A stretch of DNA of 64,000 nt, from contig CM053800.1 in assembly GCA_028671895.1 (NCBI GenBank), positions 10,933,886-10,997,885 on the forward strand, written 5' to 3'. Positions 1-12,000 of the stretch are shown here, in pieces (position 1 is the stretch's first letter; the number at the start of each line of letters is the position of its first letter). The position numbers and the translations under genes are program-made. Under the pieces are notes generated by a model. The model did no database searches and was not told where the DNA came from. It saw only the letters and a program-made list of their open reading frames with translations. This stretch comes from Oenanthe sinensis. Lineage: Eukaryota; Streptophyta; Magnoliopsida; Apiales; Apiaceae.

Positions 1-2109
1 ATAAGGGTCAAGCTTAAGGTATCGAGTTGGAATTGGAGTAAAGATAGTTGCTCTGGTTCGAGGAACTCGTTACTTAATTTTTGGCCTATAAGGAAAATTT
101 AGAACTTAATAATTGTTATAGCGTGCTTGCAATTGGCAGAGACATTATTTCAGTTTCTTGTTTGGACAAGAAAGGCTTTTTCATTTTATAACAATAGTTG
201 TTTATTCTATTTTGATGATGAGCCTTATAATGTTGCACATCTAATTAACAATTTATATGTTCTAAAGTGACTCAAATCAAATATTACCTTTGGCACTGTT
301 GTTGAGGCCGTATTGATAAGAAACGCATTTCCAGAATACATAAGGATGCATTCATGGATAAGTTTGATTATGAATCATACCAAAGGATACGAATCTTGGT
401 TTATTTGGTAAAATGACTAAAGCTCCTTTTACCGGACATGGTGAAGGGATCATTGAATGTGTATGACTTATACATAGTGATGTATGTGGTCATATGTGTA
501 CGATGTCAAAAAGTAGAATGTACAAGAAAAATAATACTGCTCAAGAAACACAGGTGTTCGTAGGTTTAGTAGGATTCGCCATGAGCCCGAGAGATAATAT
601 GGATTTCTCTTGACTCAAGATGGTGATGTGATGCTTGTGGATGAAGATGAGCCTCTCACCTACCTAGATACTATAAACACTCCAGATTCTAAGAGATGGC
701 TGGATGCCATTAAATCTGAGATGGAATCCATGTATACTAATCAAGTATGGACTTTGGTTGATCCACCTGAAGGGGTAAAACCTATAGGGTGCAAGTGGGT
801 TTTCAAGAAGAAGACCGACATGGATGCTAATGTACAGACCTATAAGGCACGATTAGTGGCAAAAGGTTTCAAGAAAATTCATGGTATTGACTATGATGAG
901 ACCTTTTCACCAGTTGTTATGGTCATGTCCATCAGGATTTTGCTTGCTATAGCTGCTTACTATGACTATGAAATCTGGCAAATGGATGTCAAAACCGTTT
1001 TCTTAAATGAGAGCCTTGAAGAAGATATGGATGTGTACATGACACACCCTAAGGGTTTTGTTGATCTAAAGGATGCTGGAAATGTATGTAAGTTGCGTCG
1101 ATCCATTTATGGATTAAAGCAGGCCTCGCGGAGATGGAACATTTGTTTTCATGAAACAGTCAAAAAGAGTTTGACATTATTCAGAATGAAGATGAAACTT
1201 GTGTTTACAAGAAGTTTAGTGGGAGCCATGTGGCATTCCTAGTATTATATGTTGATGATATATTACTAATAGGGAATGACATTCCTTCTCTACAGACTGT
1301 GAAGACTTGGTTGAGAAATAATTTCTCAATGAAAGACTTAGGCGATGTGACATATATATTAGGGATCGAGATCTATAGAGATAGATCAAGGTGATTGATC
1401 GGCCTAATTTAGAGTACATACATTGACAAAGTTTTGCATCGATTTCAAATGCAAAGAGACTAAAATGGATATGTCCCAATGTCTCATGGGATAGTGATCT
1501 CAAAATAAAATTTGTCCTAAATCATTGGATGATAGGGACTGCATGAGTAAAATTCCATATGCGTCAGCAATTGGTTTTATAATGTATGCAATGATATGTA
1601 CTTGTCCTGATGTCTCGTATGCTTTAACCATGATGAGTAGATACCGATCTAATCCAGGTGAAGGTCACTAGACGACAGTCAAGAATATTCTTAAGTACTT
1701 AAAGAGGACTAAAGATTCATTCTTGTTATATGGAGGAGATGTGAAGCTAGTTGTAAGAGGTTTCAGTGATACTGGTTTCTAGACAGATAACGATAATTTA
1801 ATGTTTCTGTCTGGCTTTGTATTTTATTGAGATGTTGTATGCTGGAATGGTTCACAGCAAAGACAATTGTTGATTTTACAATAGAACCTGAGTATATTGA
1901 TGCTTGTGAAGCAGTCAAGGAGGCTGTTTGGGCATGTACTTAGGAGATATCACCTAATTAATGAGATTAATGATCAAGGAGATATACATATATGTAAAGT
2001 GTATACTAATAATAATATTGCAGACACACTGACTAAGGCTTTGTCGCAGCAGAAGCACGAAAGTCACACTAGTTCCATGAGTATTGGATACTTGGGTAAT
2101 TGGCTCTAG
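1..2109 (+). pseudogene. E1 copia pol pseudogene (integrase/RT/RNase H remnants)
   Basis: The best open stretch is 610-1242. It encodes the N-terminal half of a copia reverse transcriptase: QVWTLVDPPEGVKPIGCKWV, then KARLVAKGF, QMDVKTVFLN and YGLKQASRRW. The frame shifts near 1240, where another frame carries a normal YVDD active-site motif at about 1248-1259. It then decays through integrase-side-proximal stops into RNase H fragments. A large part of RNase H is missing between EAVKEAVW-like residues (about 1905-1935) and RRYHL-like residues (about 1936-1950). The end of pol (1936-2109) reads ICKVYTNNNIADTLTKALSQ. Upstream of 600 only scattered similarity to the E2 protease/integrase stretch remains. 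It cannot make a working polyprotein. E2 carries the same RNase H deletion. Confidence 0.85.
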
Positions 2110-2112
2110 TGC

Positions 2113-2123
2113 AAGTGGGAGAT
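2113..2123 (+). other. Polypurine tract of E1
   Basis: AAGTGGGAGAT lies directly before the LTR start TGTTAG. This is the usual plus-strand priming site of plant copia elements and fixes the strand of E1 as +. Confidence 0.85.
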
Positions 2124-3666
2124 TGTTAGTAATTGTGCTCTAGAGACAATACCTTTTATATTTTAAGGAAAATATTTATTATTAAGGATTATGTTTTATT
2201 GATTATTATTTATTTATTATATTTTATTTACTGCGTAATAAATTGAAAGCATAATAAATGTCCTTGGAATTTTGATACGTATTATATATCTTTAAGTATG
2301 TGACTTAAAAATGAGATTATATGAATAGTATCTTATTCCTAAAATTCCCTAGTCGAGTATTATTATTTAAGGACAATAATAATGCACAAAGACTAGTATG
2401 TTTCTTGACAGGTGACCACATCTCATTGGTCATAGGTATGGGGATACTAAAGTCAAGAACATAAGTGCATGTATCAATGCATGGCACTGGAATGACCCGC
2501 CGTGAGATTCTACATGTTAAGTAAGTGTCATAAGTAATTCTCACTGTGATAATGGTGTAATGATCCTTAGACCTGAAATCATTATATTTCTATACGAGAA
2601 TTAATATACTTTGATTACATTAAAAGTTACCTTTGACCGGGTGATGATAAAGGTGGACATTGGGTATATTATGAATCGTATGAGAAATATGAATGATCTA
2701 GATGAGATTTAATCCTCCTAATTTTAGGAGTGATATTATTGGCCTCTTGTTTGAGTGAGACTATGAAATGCACGGCCGTGCTCAAATGTTGATTTGATTT
2801 TAATAGTCTACTCATCGATCAAGAAAATAAAGATTAAATTATGAAGAGGATGACACGAGACATGCCTTGAGTTTAATCTATAATATCAAGATTAAAGGGA
2901 TTATATTATATGGAACATTATTCACGAAAGGCTTAATCGAATCACCGATTTATTATTATTACTTGGGTAGCAATGATGTATTACTAGATGCCGCTCATTG
3001 TTTACAATTTTAATTAGATATTAAAATTGTTGCCAACGTAATAATAACCTACAGGGTCACACACAAAGAACGCTTGAAGGAGAAATAATTTAAATTATGA
3101 ATTTAAATTAAATAAGTAATTTATTTTATTTATGATATTAATTAAGTATGACTTAATTAATTATATAAATAGAATAAATGAATTACTTAAACTAATTCCA
3201 AAATTAATAATTAATTAATTAAGTGAGACTTAATTAAATAATTTAGAATTTTGGATTAGTATTAATTATAATTGGATTATAATTAGAAAATTTATTCCTC
3301 TCTCTATATAATCTCTTTATGGGCTGATTTAATATAATAGAGATTTTACAAAAACCCTAGCCGCTCTGAGAGAGGAGGAAGATAGAGAGAGAAAAAGTTT
3401 TCGGGTGCTAGTACACATCAATCCTTCATGAAAAGTGTTCGTGTGGATACCGTAGAGCGTAGATCGCGAGAGCGGGATACGTGGTGATTATACAAGCTTT
3501 GGACCTCCATTAATCTTCCATTAATGAACTGTTAAAGCTTCTAAAGGTATTTATTCTTTATCTCCGAATTAAATCTTTTGTTTTTGCATGGATCCTGCAG
3601 AGGGTTTCGCTATTTTGATTTATTTTTCGCGTTTATTCTGCTGCGTTTGTGTCACGAAACCCTTCA
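2124..3666 (+). repeat. E1 3' LTR (1543 bp)
   Basis: It starts TGTTAGTAATTG straight after the polypurine tract and ends GAAACCCTTCA, with TG...CA termini. It aligns along its whole length with the E2 LTR at 34415-35966, differing by an estimated 8-10 percent by eye plus small indels. Promoter-like sequence is at 3295-3310 (CTCTATATAATC), followed by a purine-rich leader and an AAACCCTAG motif. No gene lies inside it. Confidence 0.88.
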
Positions 3667-4680
3667 ATAAACTCCCGCGTTTTATCATGGGAAGTTTGCC
3701 TTATAGGAAATTCATAAAGGATAGAAACTTTCTTCTCTGATACAACTTTCCCGCGTTTTATTATGGGATATGTATCTTAAAGGAAATTTCGTATCTTGCT
3801 TTTAAATGATAAATCTTTAGTTCCGACAAAACTCTTTTATTGAAAGTACTTTAATGCAATCTATTACCATTCCTTATTATATTTTTCCTTCTCCTTGGGA
3901 TGAAAAATATGTTTTGAAATGTTAAGGTGATTATCTTTTTATCTCGATTGGTTCTTTCCTGTTAGCCCCTAGTGGCTTTAGAAACTGGCCAAGAAGTTGA
4001 AAACCCATCAATCTCTTACCCATGCCATAGTACCAAACACCAATTCATCCACTTCCATATATTAACCCCTGGAGATATAAGGAACTCATGTAAGTTAGAG
4101 GTTGATAAGGGAGAAACTGCACTTGATGCAGCAAATAAGGATGATGTCGGAAGTGCACCCACAGCTCTACCTCCAGAGAAGAAAAGGAGTATATAACTGA
4201 GGTAACTGTAAGCTCATCTGCATTTTCTCAAAAGGATGCAAAGTTGAAAAGGCAATAAAACTGTCTCTGGAATCATTCTCTCTACAGGATGAATCCATTG
4301 AAATTCGCTCGTCAGCTAGAGCACTTTGTAATGAGTCAAGCACACCACCGGCACTCACGCTGATAGTAAGCCTAAATAAATAAATTCTAGGAACACATTG
4401 CAAGGCATGCACAGTGAGAGGTACATGCAACATTTTTAGTTTTGTACAGTTTTATTTAATTGACATTCATACTGTAAATATTTTTTCAATAAATTTTCCT
4501 TAAGAGAATTGAATTTCTTCTTTGGTACAAATTCCCACATTTTATTATGGAAATTTTGTCTTATAGGAAATTCATAAGTGATAGAAACTTTCTTCTCAGA
4601 TACAACTTTCCCGCGTTTTATTAAGGGACATGTATCTTAAAGAAAATTTCGAATCATGCTCTTAAATAATATTTTTTTTT
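3667..4680 (+). repeat. S1 internal direct duplication (period about 860 bp)
   Basis: A block near 3672-3815 recurs near 4535-4670. Both copies contain GCCTTATAGGAAATTCATAA-like sequence, then GATAGAAACTTTCTTCT, then TCCCGCGTTTTATTA-type motifs. The motif CCCGCGTTTTATNATGGG occurs four times (about 3674, 3751, 4540, 4610). It is a decayed duplication inside the Sirevirus 3' region and has no coding content of its own. Confidence 0.7.
3972..4345 (+). pseudogene. S1 third-ORF remnant, copy a
   Basis: The open stretch 3972-4196 and the frame after it resemble the post-pol ORF of S3 (22432-23520). Matches include ETGQEVENPS against DTGMELAAEP, ILTPGD against ILTPAS, and GSAPTALPPEKKRS against EGTPTALPLTRRRL. 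A degraded DESIEIRSSARA follows near 4290-4320, against EPIEIRPSARA in S3. The function of this ORF is unknown. In Sireviruses an env-like or other extra ORF often sits in this place. Stops and shifts make this copy non-functional. Confidence 0.55.
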
Positions 4681-4689
4681 CAAAAATTG

Positions 4690-5280
4690 GTATCAACGAT
4701 TGGCATATTTATTTTTCCTATAAAATTGGCATATTTTTTCTTTATAGTTTTTTTATTATTTCATGTTATTTTTAAAATTTATTTTTGTCTACGAGAAATT
4801 GTTCTAAAGTATTAAATGTCAATATTTAAAGGACTTGTGAATTTCTTTACATCTACTTTCTCGAGCTTACATATATCTCTGATATAATGTATGAAGTTAA
4901 ATGCTAATTTTTATTCCTATGATTATTTAGTATTTAGCAAGATTATTTTATCTTATTAAAATTATGAATTGAAGCAATTAAATGTTTATTAGCTTCATAG
5001 TTTTAATACGATGAGATATTAAAAGAATAATTACTTGCTTTTTGAAATTATTATTAATTATCATATTCTGATAGTTTGTTATTATTTCATTGCAATTAGT
5101 TATGATTTTTGTTGTTAGTGATAATATATATATTGTGTATCTGAAAATCACTAATAATAAAAGCATTTCTGTGTTCTGCCGAACAAGAGCAATCGACTCG
5201 AGGTAAAAGCAGGTAATCTCGATCTTGATATATTGTTTAATCAATTGATATAAATATATATACAATTGTTATATTGAGCC
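4690..5280. other. AT-rich non-coding stretch in S1
   Basis: Very AT-rich sequence between the two third-ORF remnants. I see no protein similarity, RNA gene or terminal repeats. Short ORFs here are chance products of base composition. Confidence 0.5.
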
Positions 5281-5284
5281 CTCA

Positions 5285-6100
5285 GTGGCTATAAGACAAG
5301 ATCAAGGGATTGAAAACATACAATCTCTAACACAGATCATAGAACCAAACACTCAAACAGATACAACTTCATCTACTAAACTCCTGAAAAGAAAAGTTTT
5401 ATCAACAAAAGAGGGTGAGAGAGTAAGTGCCTCTAGTGCACTAGAAAAGAGAAGTATCTATGAGTGTTCCAGCAGCTCTGCCTCTAGTTAGAATATGAAA
5501 TTGAAACCAAGGCAACTGCTAACTAATTTATATTCTCTCAAAAGGGTATAGATTTTCAAATGGCAAAACTGTTACTAGGTTCATTCTCTCAACAGAGTGA
5601 GTCTATTGAATTCGGCCTGTCAGCCAAGGCCATTTGTAAAGAGTCAACTTCATCTGGACACATTCAAACACTGCTGACCATAAATGTATATATTCAAATG
5701 CACTGTAAGGATTGTCACACACTAAGGATGAATTGACGAAAGCAATTATTCTAAACTTCCATATCAAGGAAGGAAGGATGATTGATGATTCTGACTGAAT
5801 CAACATGCCTTCATAGGCGTCAGGAGGAAACTTGGATCATTTACTACATTATAGATCCTTGTCTCCCTCCCCAGATGGAACATATCTGGATTCCTAACGG
5901 AACATATCATCTTAGATGATCAGCAACTCATTGAATCTATTCCTGAAGCAATTCAGTTTTCAAAGTAAAATATTTTAATGGATTCAATTGAGGACGGGGA
6001 TTTACGAAACCCCATTGCACCACCAGTGACCTCTCTTGAAGGGGCTATGGTGATCTTTCTTGCAGGTACAAACGATTGTGTCATCCGTACTGAGAGAGAG
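5285..6100 (+). pseudogene. S1 third-ORF remnant, copy b
   Basis: Frame 5285-5491 gives QIIEPNTQTDTTSS and KLLKRKVLSTKEG, matching S3's EPNTTQSLPLSS and PLKRKIVSEGD. After a stop, QQSESIEFGLSAKA (about 5593-5635) matches S3's QQGEPIEIRPSARA. Further on, IFLAGTND (about 6050-6075) matches S3's IFTAGT before its in-frame stop. The order of matches follows the S3 ORF, so this is one decayed ORF and not chance. There is no evidence of expression. It overlaps copy a in content, which implies a partial duplication of the third ORF within S1. Confidence 0.55.
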
Positions 6101-6286
6101 AAACAGTGTTGTGAGGAAAGAGTGAAACACAAGTGAGAAAGAGTGAAAATATATATTCTATGAGTGAAACACTTAGAGAGTATATGAGCGAAACACTTGT
6201 GAGAAACACAAAGTAAAATCACACACTAACACAATTACCAAATCCCATTCCCAATTATCTGTTACAGATTTATAATGTTACTCAAC

Positions 6287-7215
6287 TAAGGGGGATGAAA
6301 TTTCTTCTATTAATAAAGATTCTGAAGAGGATTACTCAACTAAGGGGGAGAAGTGTTTAACAGTTCGAACAAGATCTAAAAAGGGAGAAGTAGATCCAAA
6401 AAGGGAAAAGTGTTGAACAAGATCCAAATGGGAGAATTGTTTAACAAAGACTTTTACTAGAAGAGGATTACTCCATTGTTGAAAAGGGGGTATATAACAA
6501 CATGCTTGGATTGGATCCATTTGATTTTAGAAAATTCTTGTATATAGAAATTAACCGGATTTTCTAAAATGCATAACATGTCATAGTTTGCATTTGTTAT
6601 ATCTGCGATGGTTTAATGCTGTATGTATGCCATGTCTGTTGTTACCTCTATTAAATTGGTTGGATAATTCAAGTAAGGGGAGAATGAATTCACCTTGGGA
6701 GAGAAGTGAAGACAGAAGTTGGAGAAATAGAGGATAGATGGTAATAAGAGAACAAGACTTCATCCCTGCCATCCTAAGGGGGAGTAGTGATGAGTCTGAG
6801 AAATGAAGATAATACTACTTGTATAATATGTTCAGTGCTAGAGGAACAAACATCTTTCATTTCTAAGTTCACTCAAGAAATCTGGTAATGTAGAATCTGA
6901 ACCAGAGAAACCAGCCACTGAAGATGTACCAATGACACCTGGTCACAAAAGTTAAACTCTAGAAGAAGGTGAAGTTGATACTTCTAAAGCTGGTAATGAT
7001 ATGTAAGTTAAGATAGAACTTTGTTAAATATGTTCAGTCTAGAGGAACAACTATCTTATTTATCTTTCATAATTGAAATCTGGAAATGTATTATATGATC
7101 CAGAAAACAATTTATTATTTACAGTTCTTAAATGTTGTATTTATTTCTTAGTTGTTAGTTGAGTTATCCTCTAGGAATTTGTGTGTTAAATGTTTAACAA
7201 CAAATAGGGGGAGAT
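6287..7215 (+). other. S1 multiple polypurine-tract zone
   Basis: Purine runs of the type CTAAGGGGGAG recur at about 6287, 6340, 6485, 6677 and 6777. The last one, AAATAGGGGGAGAT (7202-7215), touches the LTR start TGAAAG at 7216. Repeated purine tracts before the 3' LTR are a known Sirevirus trait. The intervening sequence has no ORF of note. Confidence 0.65.
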
Positions 7216-7769
7216 TGAAAGTCATATTACTAGTCCTATTTGTAATAAATAGATGACAACTCAACTCAGATAAGAAAGCGAAGTAAATAATAAATATTAA
7301 ATATAGAGGAAGAACAAAAGAAGCCATGACAGGACAAGAGAAGACACAAAGACCACTACAGCAGAAATGAGAATCAACATTGTAGTTAGTCATCCGTGAA
7401 CCAGACCAGTGCACAGGGTGTCAACAATGTCAGTGAAGACTCGTCATCAAAAAGTTCAAGTGGTTAAAAAGGTTATTGTTGAAGAACATAAGAGTCTTAT
7501 CTACATCAACAATAGTCAAGCCTTTAATTTAATTCTCTATTAATTAATTAAATTAATTAGTTAATTTAATTAGTAAATTAATTCACTCAGAATTAATTTA
7601 GTTCTTAAATTAATTAAAGGATTAATTAATTTAGAATTATTTTAGAATGACAGAAGGCAGAAGCTGGAAGCTCAAAAGGTTACAGGTTTTGTTTGGAATG
7701 CAGTGTACAAGAGTCAGAATCCAAGATTGAATATTTGACTGGGTACATGAAGTGGTGAAAAGAAGTATG
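7216..7769 (+). repeat. S1 3' LTR, first segment
   Basis: It starts TGAAAGTCATATTACTAG after the terminal polypurine tract. The segment ends at 7769 with GTATG, the duplicated target of E3. The LTR resumes at 15716. Removing E3 and one GTATG gives an LTR of about 1.78 kb, against 1.84 kb for the related S3. Confidence 0.75.
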
Positions 7770-8928
7770 TGTTAGGGACAATCGAATCATGATGCTGTGT
7801 TTTATGATATGAAAACGAACGAGTTTGAATAGAAAATTAACCTTAATCGCTACGGCGCAAGCGATTCAAATCCACGTCTTCTACTGTATTCCCGTATTCA
7901 CCTTGAGCGAAGTGTGGCCTTCGATCCTCCCAAGGTTGCCTCCCTTCTAGCTTTGAGATCTTGGAACCCTAGTTCTTGGTTGCCTCCTTGAACGGCTGCT
8001 CACAAAAACCCTAGTATTTTCCAACTCATAGCTAGAAGAGAATAAGATGAATATATAGGCTACAGTAGGGATCCTGGATAATTAGGTCGGGCCTTCCAAT
8101 GACATTCTGGGTCAAGCCCAATGTCATTAAATATTAATTCAATCCACTAAAGAATTAATATTTACACTACCTCTCCTAATGCCGTAATTTAATTATTTAA
8201 TTCGGCTCCAATATTATTTGCTTATTAAATTCCCCATGTTTAAGATATCGAATGTCCATTAATTAAATTAATTTCTGATAATTAATTTAATCAATATCTT
8301 TTATCCTTGATCATCCACTCAACCTTATAATTATGCAAGAACAAATCTGCCTGCAGGACTAAAGCATAATTATCTTTATGAGCTTTCAAGAGGACATCAT
8401 CACCCGAATATTTTCGGACACGGTTTCCTTTTATAGTCAATATCCCACTCTGTATGCAATGTCATTGTCCAAAACATAATATTGTGATTAACAAAAAATC
8501 ACATCACATATGAATCAAAACATGTGCATTGCATACAAGTGTCAATCACTGTATCCGGATTAAGAACCTAAGCAATAATAATATTATAGAATCTTAGTTC
8601 TTCTTTATTATCAGAATAGAAGAACAATTCTAATATTTTAATCCCGTTCAATATACACAAAGCATACAAGTATTATTCAATAATCAAGATAGATTATTTC
8701 CAAATAATACTTCAGTCATTCCAGTGGTTTGTTTAACTCCACTTAAACTGTGAACATTTATTATATTATATATAGACACTGACAATCTAATCTTCTGTTA
8801 TCCCATTTGATACTAGATTATCCACAATATATAATATACAAACAGTGTTAAAATACGCATTCAAGATTCTCAATAAAAAAAGACAATGTCATATACTTCA
8901 AACGAATAGTTCAGTATACTCCCTAACA
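7770..8928 (-). repeat. E3 3' LTR (1159 bp)
   Basis: It runs TGTTAGGGACAATC to CTCCCTAACA on the + strand, so on the element strand it starts TGTTAGGGAG. It is nearly identical to 14552-15710. Visible differences are T/C in GATGCTG(T/C)G, A/G in ATATTT(A/G)CAC, and two bases in TTAT(GC/AA)AAGAAC. Confidence 0.95.
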
Positions 8929-8939
8929 ATCTCCCACTT
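8929..8939 (-). other. E3 polypurine tract
   Basis: ATCTCCCACTT on the + strand is AAGTGGGAGAT on the element strand, directly beside the 3' LTR. It is the same tract as in E1 and E2. Confidence 0.9.
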
Positions 8940-9007
8940 ATACTCAAGCTATTCTTTGAGTATATCAGTGTTTTATTACAAGCAATCCACTACCAATTAA
9001 ATAACTA

Positions 9008-12000
9008 TTATGTGACCATACATCTGACTCCTATCGCCTCCACGTGCTGCTCAAAAGCCTTAGCTGGTAAGCTCTTTGTGAAAGGATCTGCCCGGTTGTC
9101 CTTTGATGCTATATCAGTCACAATAATATCTCCTCGCTTAACGAATTGTCGTATAAGGTGATACTTACGCTCGATGTGTTTTGCTGCCTTATGGTCTCGC
9201 GGTTCCTTTGCATTTGCCACAGCACCAGTGTTATCACAATACACTGTCAAGCTCCCAGGCAAATTAGGTACCACATCTATGTCCAAAAGAAAGTTTCTGA
9301 ACCATATTGCCTCTTTGGCTGCCTCCGAAGCTGCCACATATTCGGCTTCCATGGTAGAGTCAGCAACGCATTTCTGCTTTACACTCCTCCATATTACAGC
9401 TCCACCTCCTAAGGTAAACACATATCCCGAGGTTGATTTCCTCTTATCTCTATCTGCTTGGAAATCTGAATCGGTATATCCTAGAGGTAACAAATCTGAG
9501 GCCTTGTAAATTAGCATATACTCCTTAGTCCTTCTCAGGTACTTGAGTATAGCCTTTACTGCACTCCAATGTTCCTGTCCTGGGTTTGACTGATATCTGC
9601 TAACCATGCCCACGGCAAAACAAATATCAGGTCTCGTACATAACATTGCATACATTAAGCTTCCGCATGCCGAAGCATAGGGAACCGCTTTCATGCTCTC
9701 TATCGCCTCTAGTGTCTTAGGACACTGTTTCTTTGATAGAGCAACTCCATGTTTATAAGGTAGGTTACCCTTCTTGGAGTCCTGCATGTTAAAACGAGCC
9801 AATACCTCATCAATATAGGGCTCTTGGGATAAAGCCAACATCATTTTCTTGCGATCCCTTATAACTTTGATCCCAAGGATGTATGCCGCTTCATCTAAGT
9901 CCTTCATTTCGAACTGTTTGAACAACCATGCCTTTACCGCTGATAACATCCCTACATTGTTTCCAATGAGTAAAATATCATTTACGTATAGCACTGGAAA
10001 AGTCACTGAACTACCCTCACATTTCTTGTACACACACGACTCGCTTGGACATTGATCAAATCCGTATGACTGGATTACCTGATCAAAGCGAATATTCCAA
10101 TACCTAGAAGCTTGTTTAAGTCCATAAATGGACTTCTTAAGCTTACATACCAGATGCTCTTGGCCTTCCTTAATGAATCCTTCTGGTTGTTGCATATAGA
10201 TGATCTCATCATCAAGACTCCCATTTAGGAAAGCTGTCTTGACATCCATTTGCCAAATCTCATAATCGAGATGAGCTGCTATAGATAAAAGAATCCGGAT
10301 CGACTTTAGCATGACTACTGGCGAAACGGTTTCCTCATAATCGATCCCTTCTTTCTGAGTATACCCTTTCGCAACAAGTCTTGCTTTCCAAGCTTTTACC
10401 TTTTTGTCAGATCCTCTTTTTCTCTTGTAGATCCACTTACATCCAATGGGTTTTACACCTTTGGGTGGTTCCACGAGCTCCCAGACTTGATTTGAATACA
10501 TAGATTCCATCTCAGATTTCATTGCTTTTTGCCATAGATCTGCATCTTTGTCTTGCAGTGCTTCCTCGTATGTCATGGGATCCTCATCATGTTCCTCAGA
10601 GACCAAGTCCGAAGACTCTCCCAATAACATGAATCTGCTGGGTTTACGAATAACCCTCCCACTACGACGAGACACCGGTGTGGTATTAGTGATAGGTTGT
10701 GTGTTCTCTTGTGGCTGTTCTACTTGTACTATTGGCACTTGTTCATTATTTGTCTCTCCCACTAGTTCCTCTAAAACGACACTGCTCATGGGTTTATGGT
10801 TCATCATATAGTCCTCCTTTAGGAATCTAGCATTGGTACTAACAATGACATCCCGATCCTTAGGACTATAAAATAAGTATCCTTTCGTTCCCATGGGATA
10901 GCCTACAAAAAGCCTTACTTCTGTACGAGATTCTAACTTAGTCACGTTCTTGTTCAACACATGTGCTGGACAACCCCATATCCGAATATGTCTTAGACTA
11001 GGTTTTGAACCAGTCCACAATTCTTTTGGAGTCTTAGGAACTGACTTAGAAGGAACTAAATTCAAAAGATAAGCTGCTGTTTCTAAAGCATGTCCCCAAA
11101 ACGACTTGGGTAATTCTGAATAACTCATCATCGATCTAACACTTTCCAAAAGAGTACGATTCCTTCTCTCCGCTACACCATTCTGTTGGGGTGTTCCAGG
11201 TGCAGTCAACTGAGACATTATCCCATTCTTTGATAAGTAATCCCTAAATTCTCCAAGCAAGTATTCGCCACCACGATCTGATCGTAGTGACTTGATACAT
11301 TTTCCATGTCGCTTCTCCGTTACAGTTTTGTACTCCTTGAACTTGTCAAAGCACTCTGATTTACGGCGCAACAAATAAATGTATCCATATCTAGAATAAT
11401 CATCAATAAAAGTGACAAAATATTCATAACTACCTCTTGCTTGAATATTCATGGGTCCACATAAATCAGTATGAACCAATTCTAACACTTCTTTGGCTCT
11501 ATTCCCCTTTGCCTTAAAAGGCCTAGTGGTCATTTTACCTTCCAAACAGGATTCACAGACTGGAAATGGCTCCACTGCCAATGAGCCTAAAGGCCCATCT
11601 ACTACCAGTCTTTGAATCCTCCTCAAGTTAATATGACCTAATCTTAAGTGCCAAAGATATGTTTGGTTCAAAGAAGAAGGTTCCTTTCTTTTAGTAGTGA
11701 TAGAAGATGTGTTATTTAATACCCTATGTTGTAGTTGCAGTGCAGGTTGATTAGGAGTGATTATGTATAAATTGTCTTGCAATGTACCAGAACATATAAC
11801 TAGTTTATTCCTCATAATTGAAACATTATGATACAAACAAACATTATAACCATCCAAAGCAAGTTTAGAAACCGAAATTAAATTCCTTCTAAACGAAGGT
11901 ACATAAAGACAATTGTTCAAAACCAAATTCCTATCATCACCAAAAGATAAATTAACATCTCCCACTGCAACTACTGCTACTTTCGTAGCATCTCCCATGA

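Larger units (their letters stand above)
1..3666 (+). mobile_element. E1: Ty1-copia retrotransposon, 3' part, decayed
   Basis: This is the right-hand part of a copia element; its 5' LTR and gag lie left of the window. In order it has a decayed protease/integrase-like stretch, a reverse transcriptase fragment, an RNase H remnant, a polypurine tract and a 3' LTR running TG...CA. It closely matches E2 further right (its base 1 aligns near 18649), with many substitutions and small indels. It lacks about 590 bp present in E2 (E2 about 19167-19757; the E1 joint is near 521). The sequence after 3666 belongs to Sirevirus S1, so E1 probably inserted into S1. That cannot be confirmed because the left junction and target duplication are outside the window. 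Confidence 0.85.
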
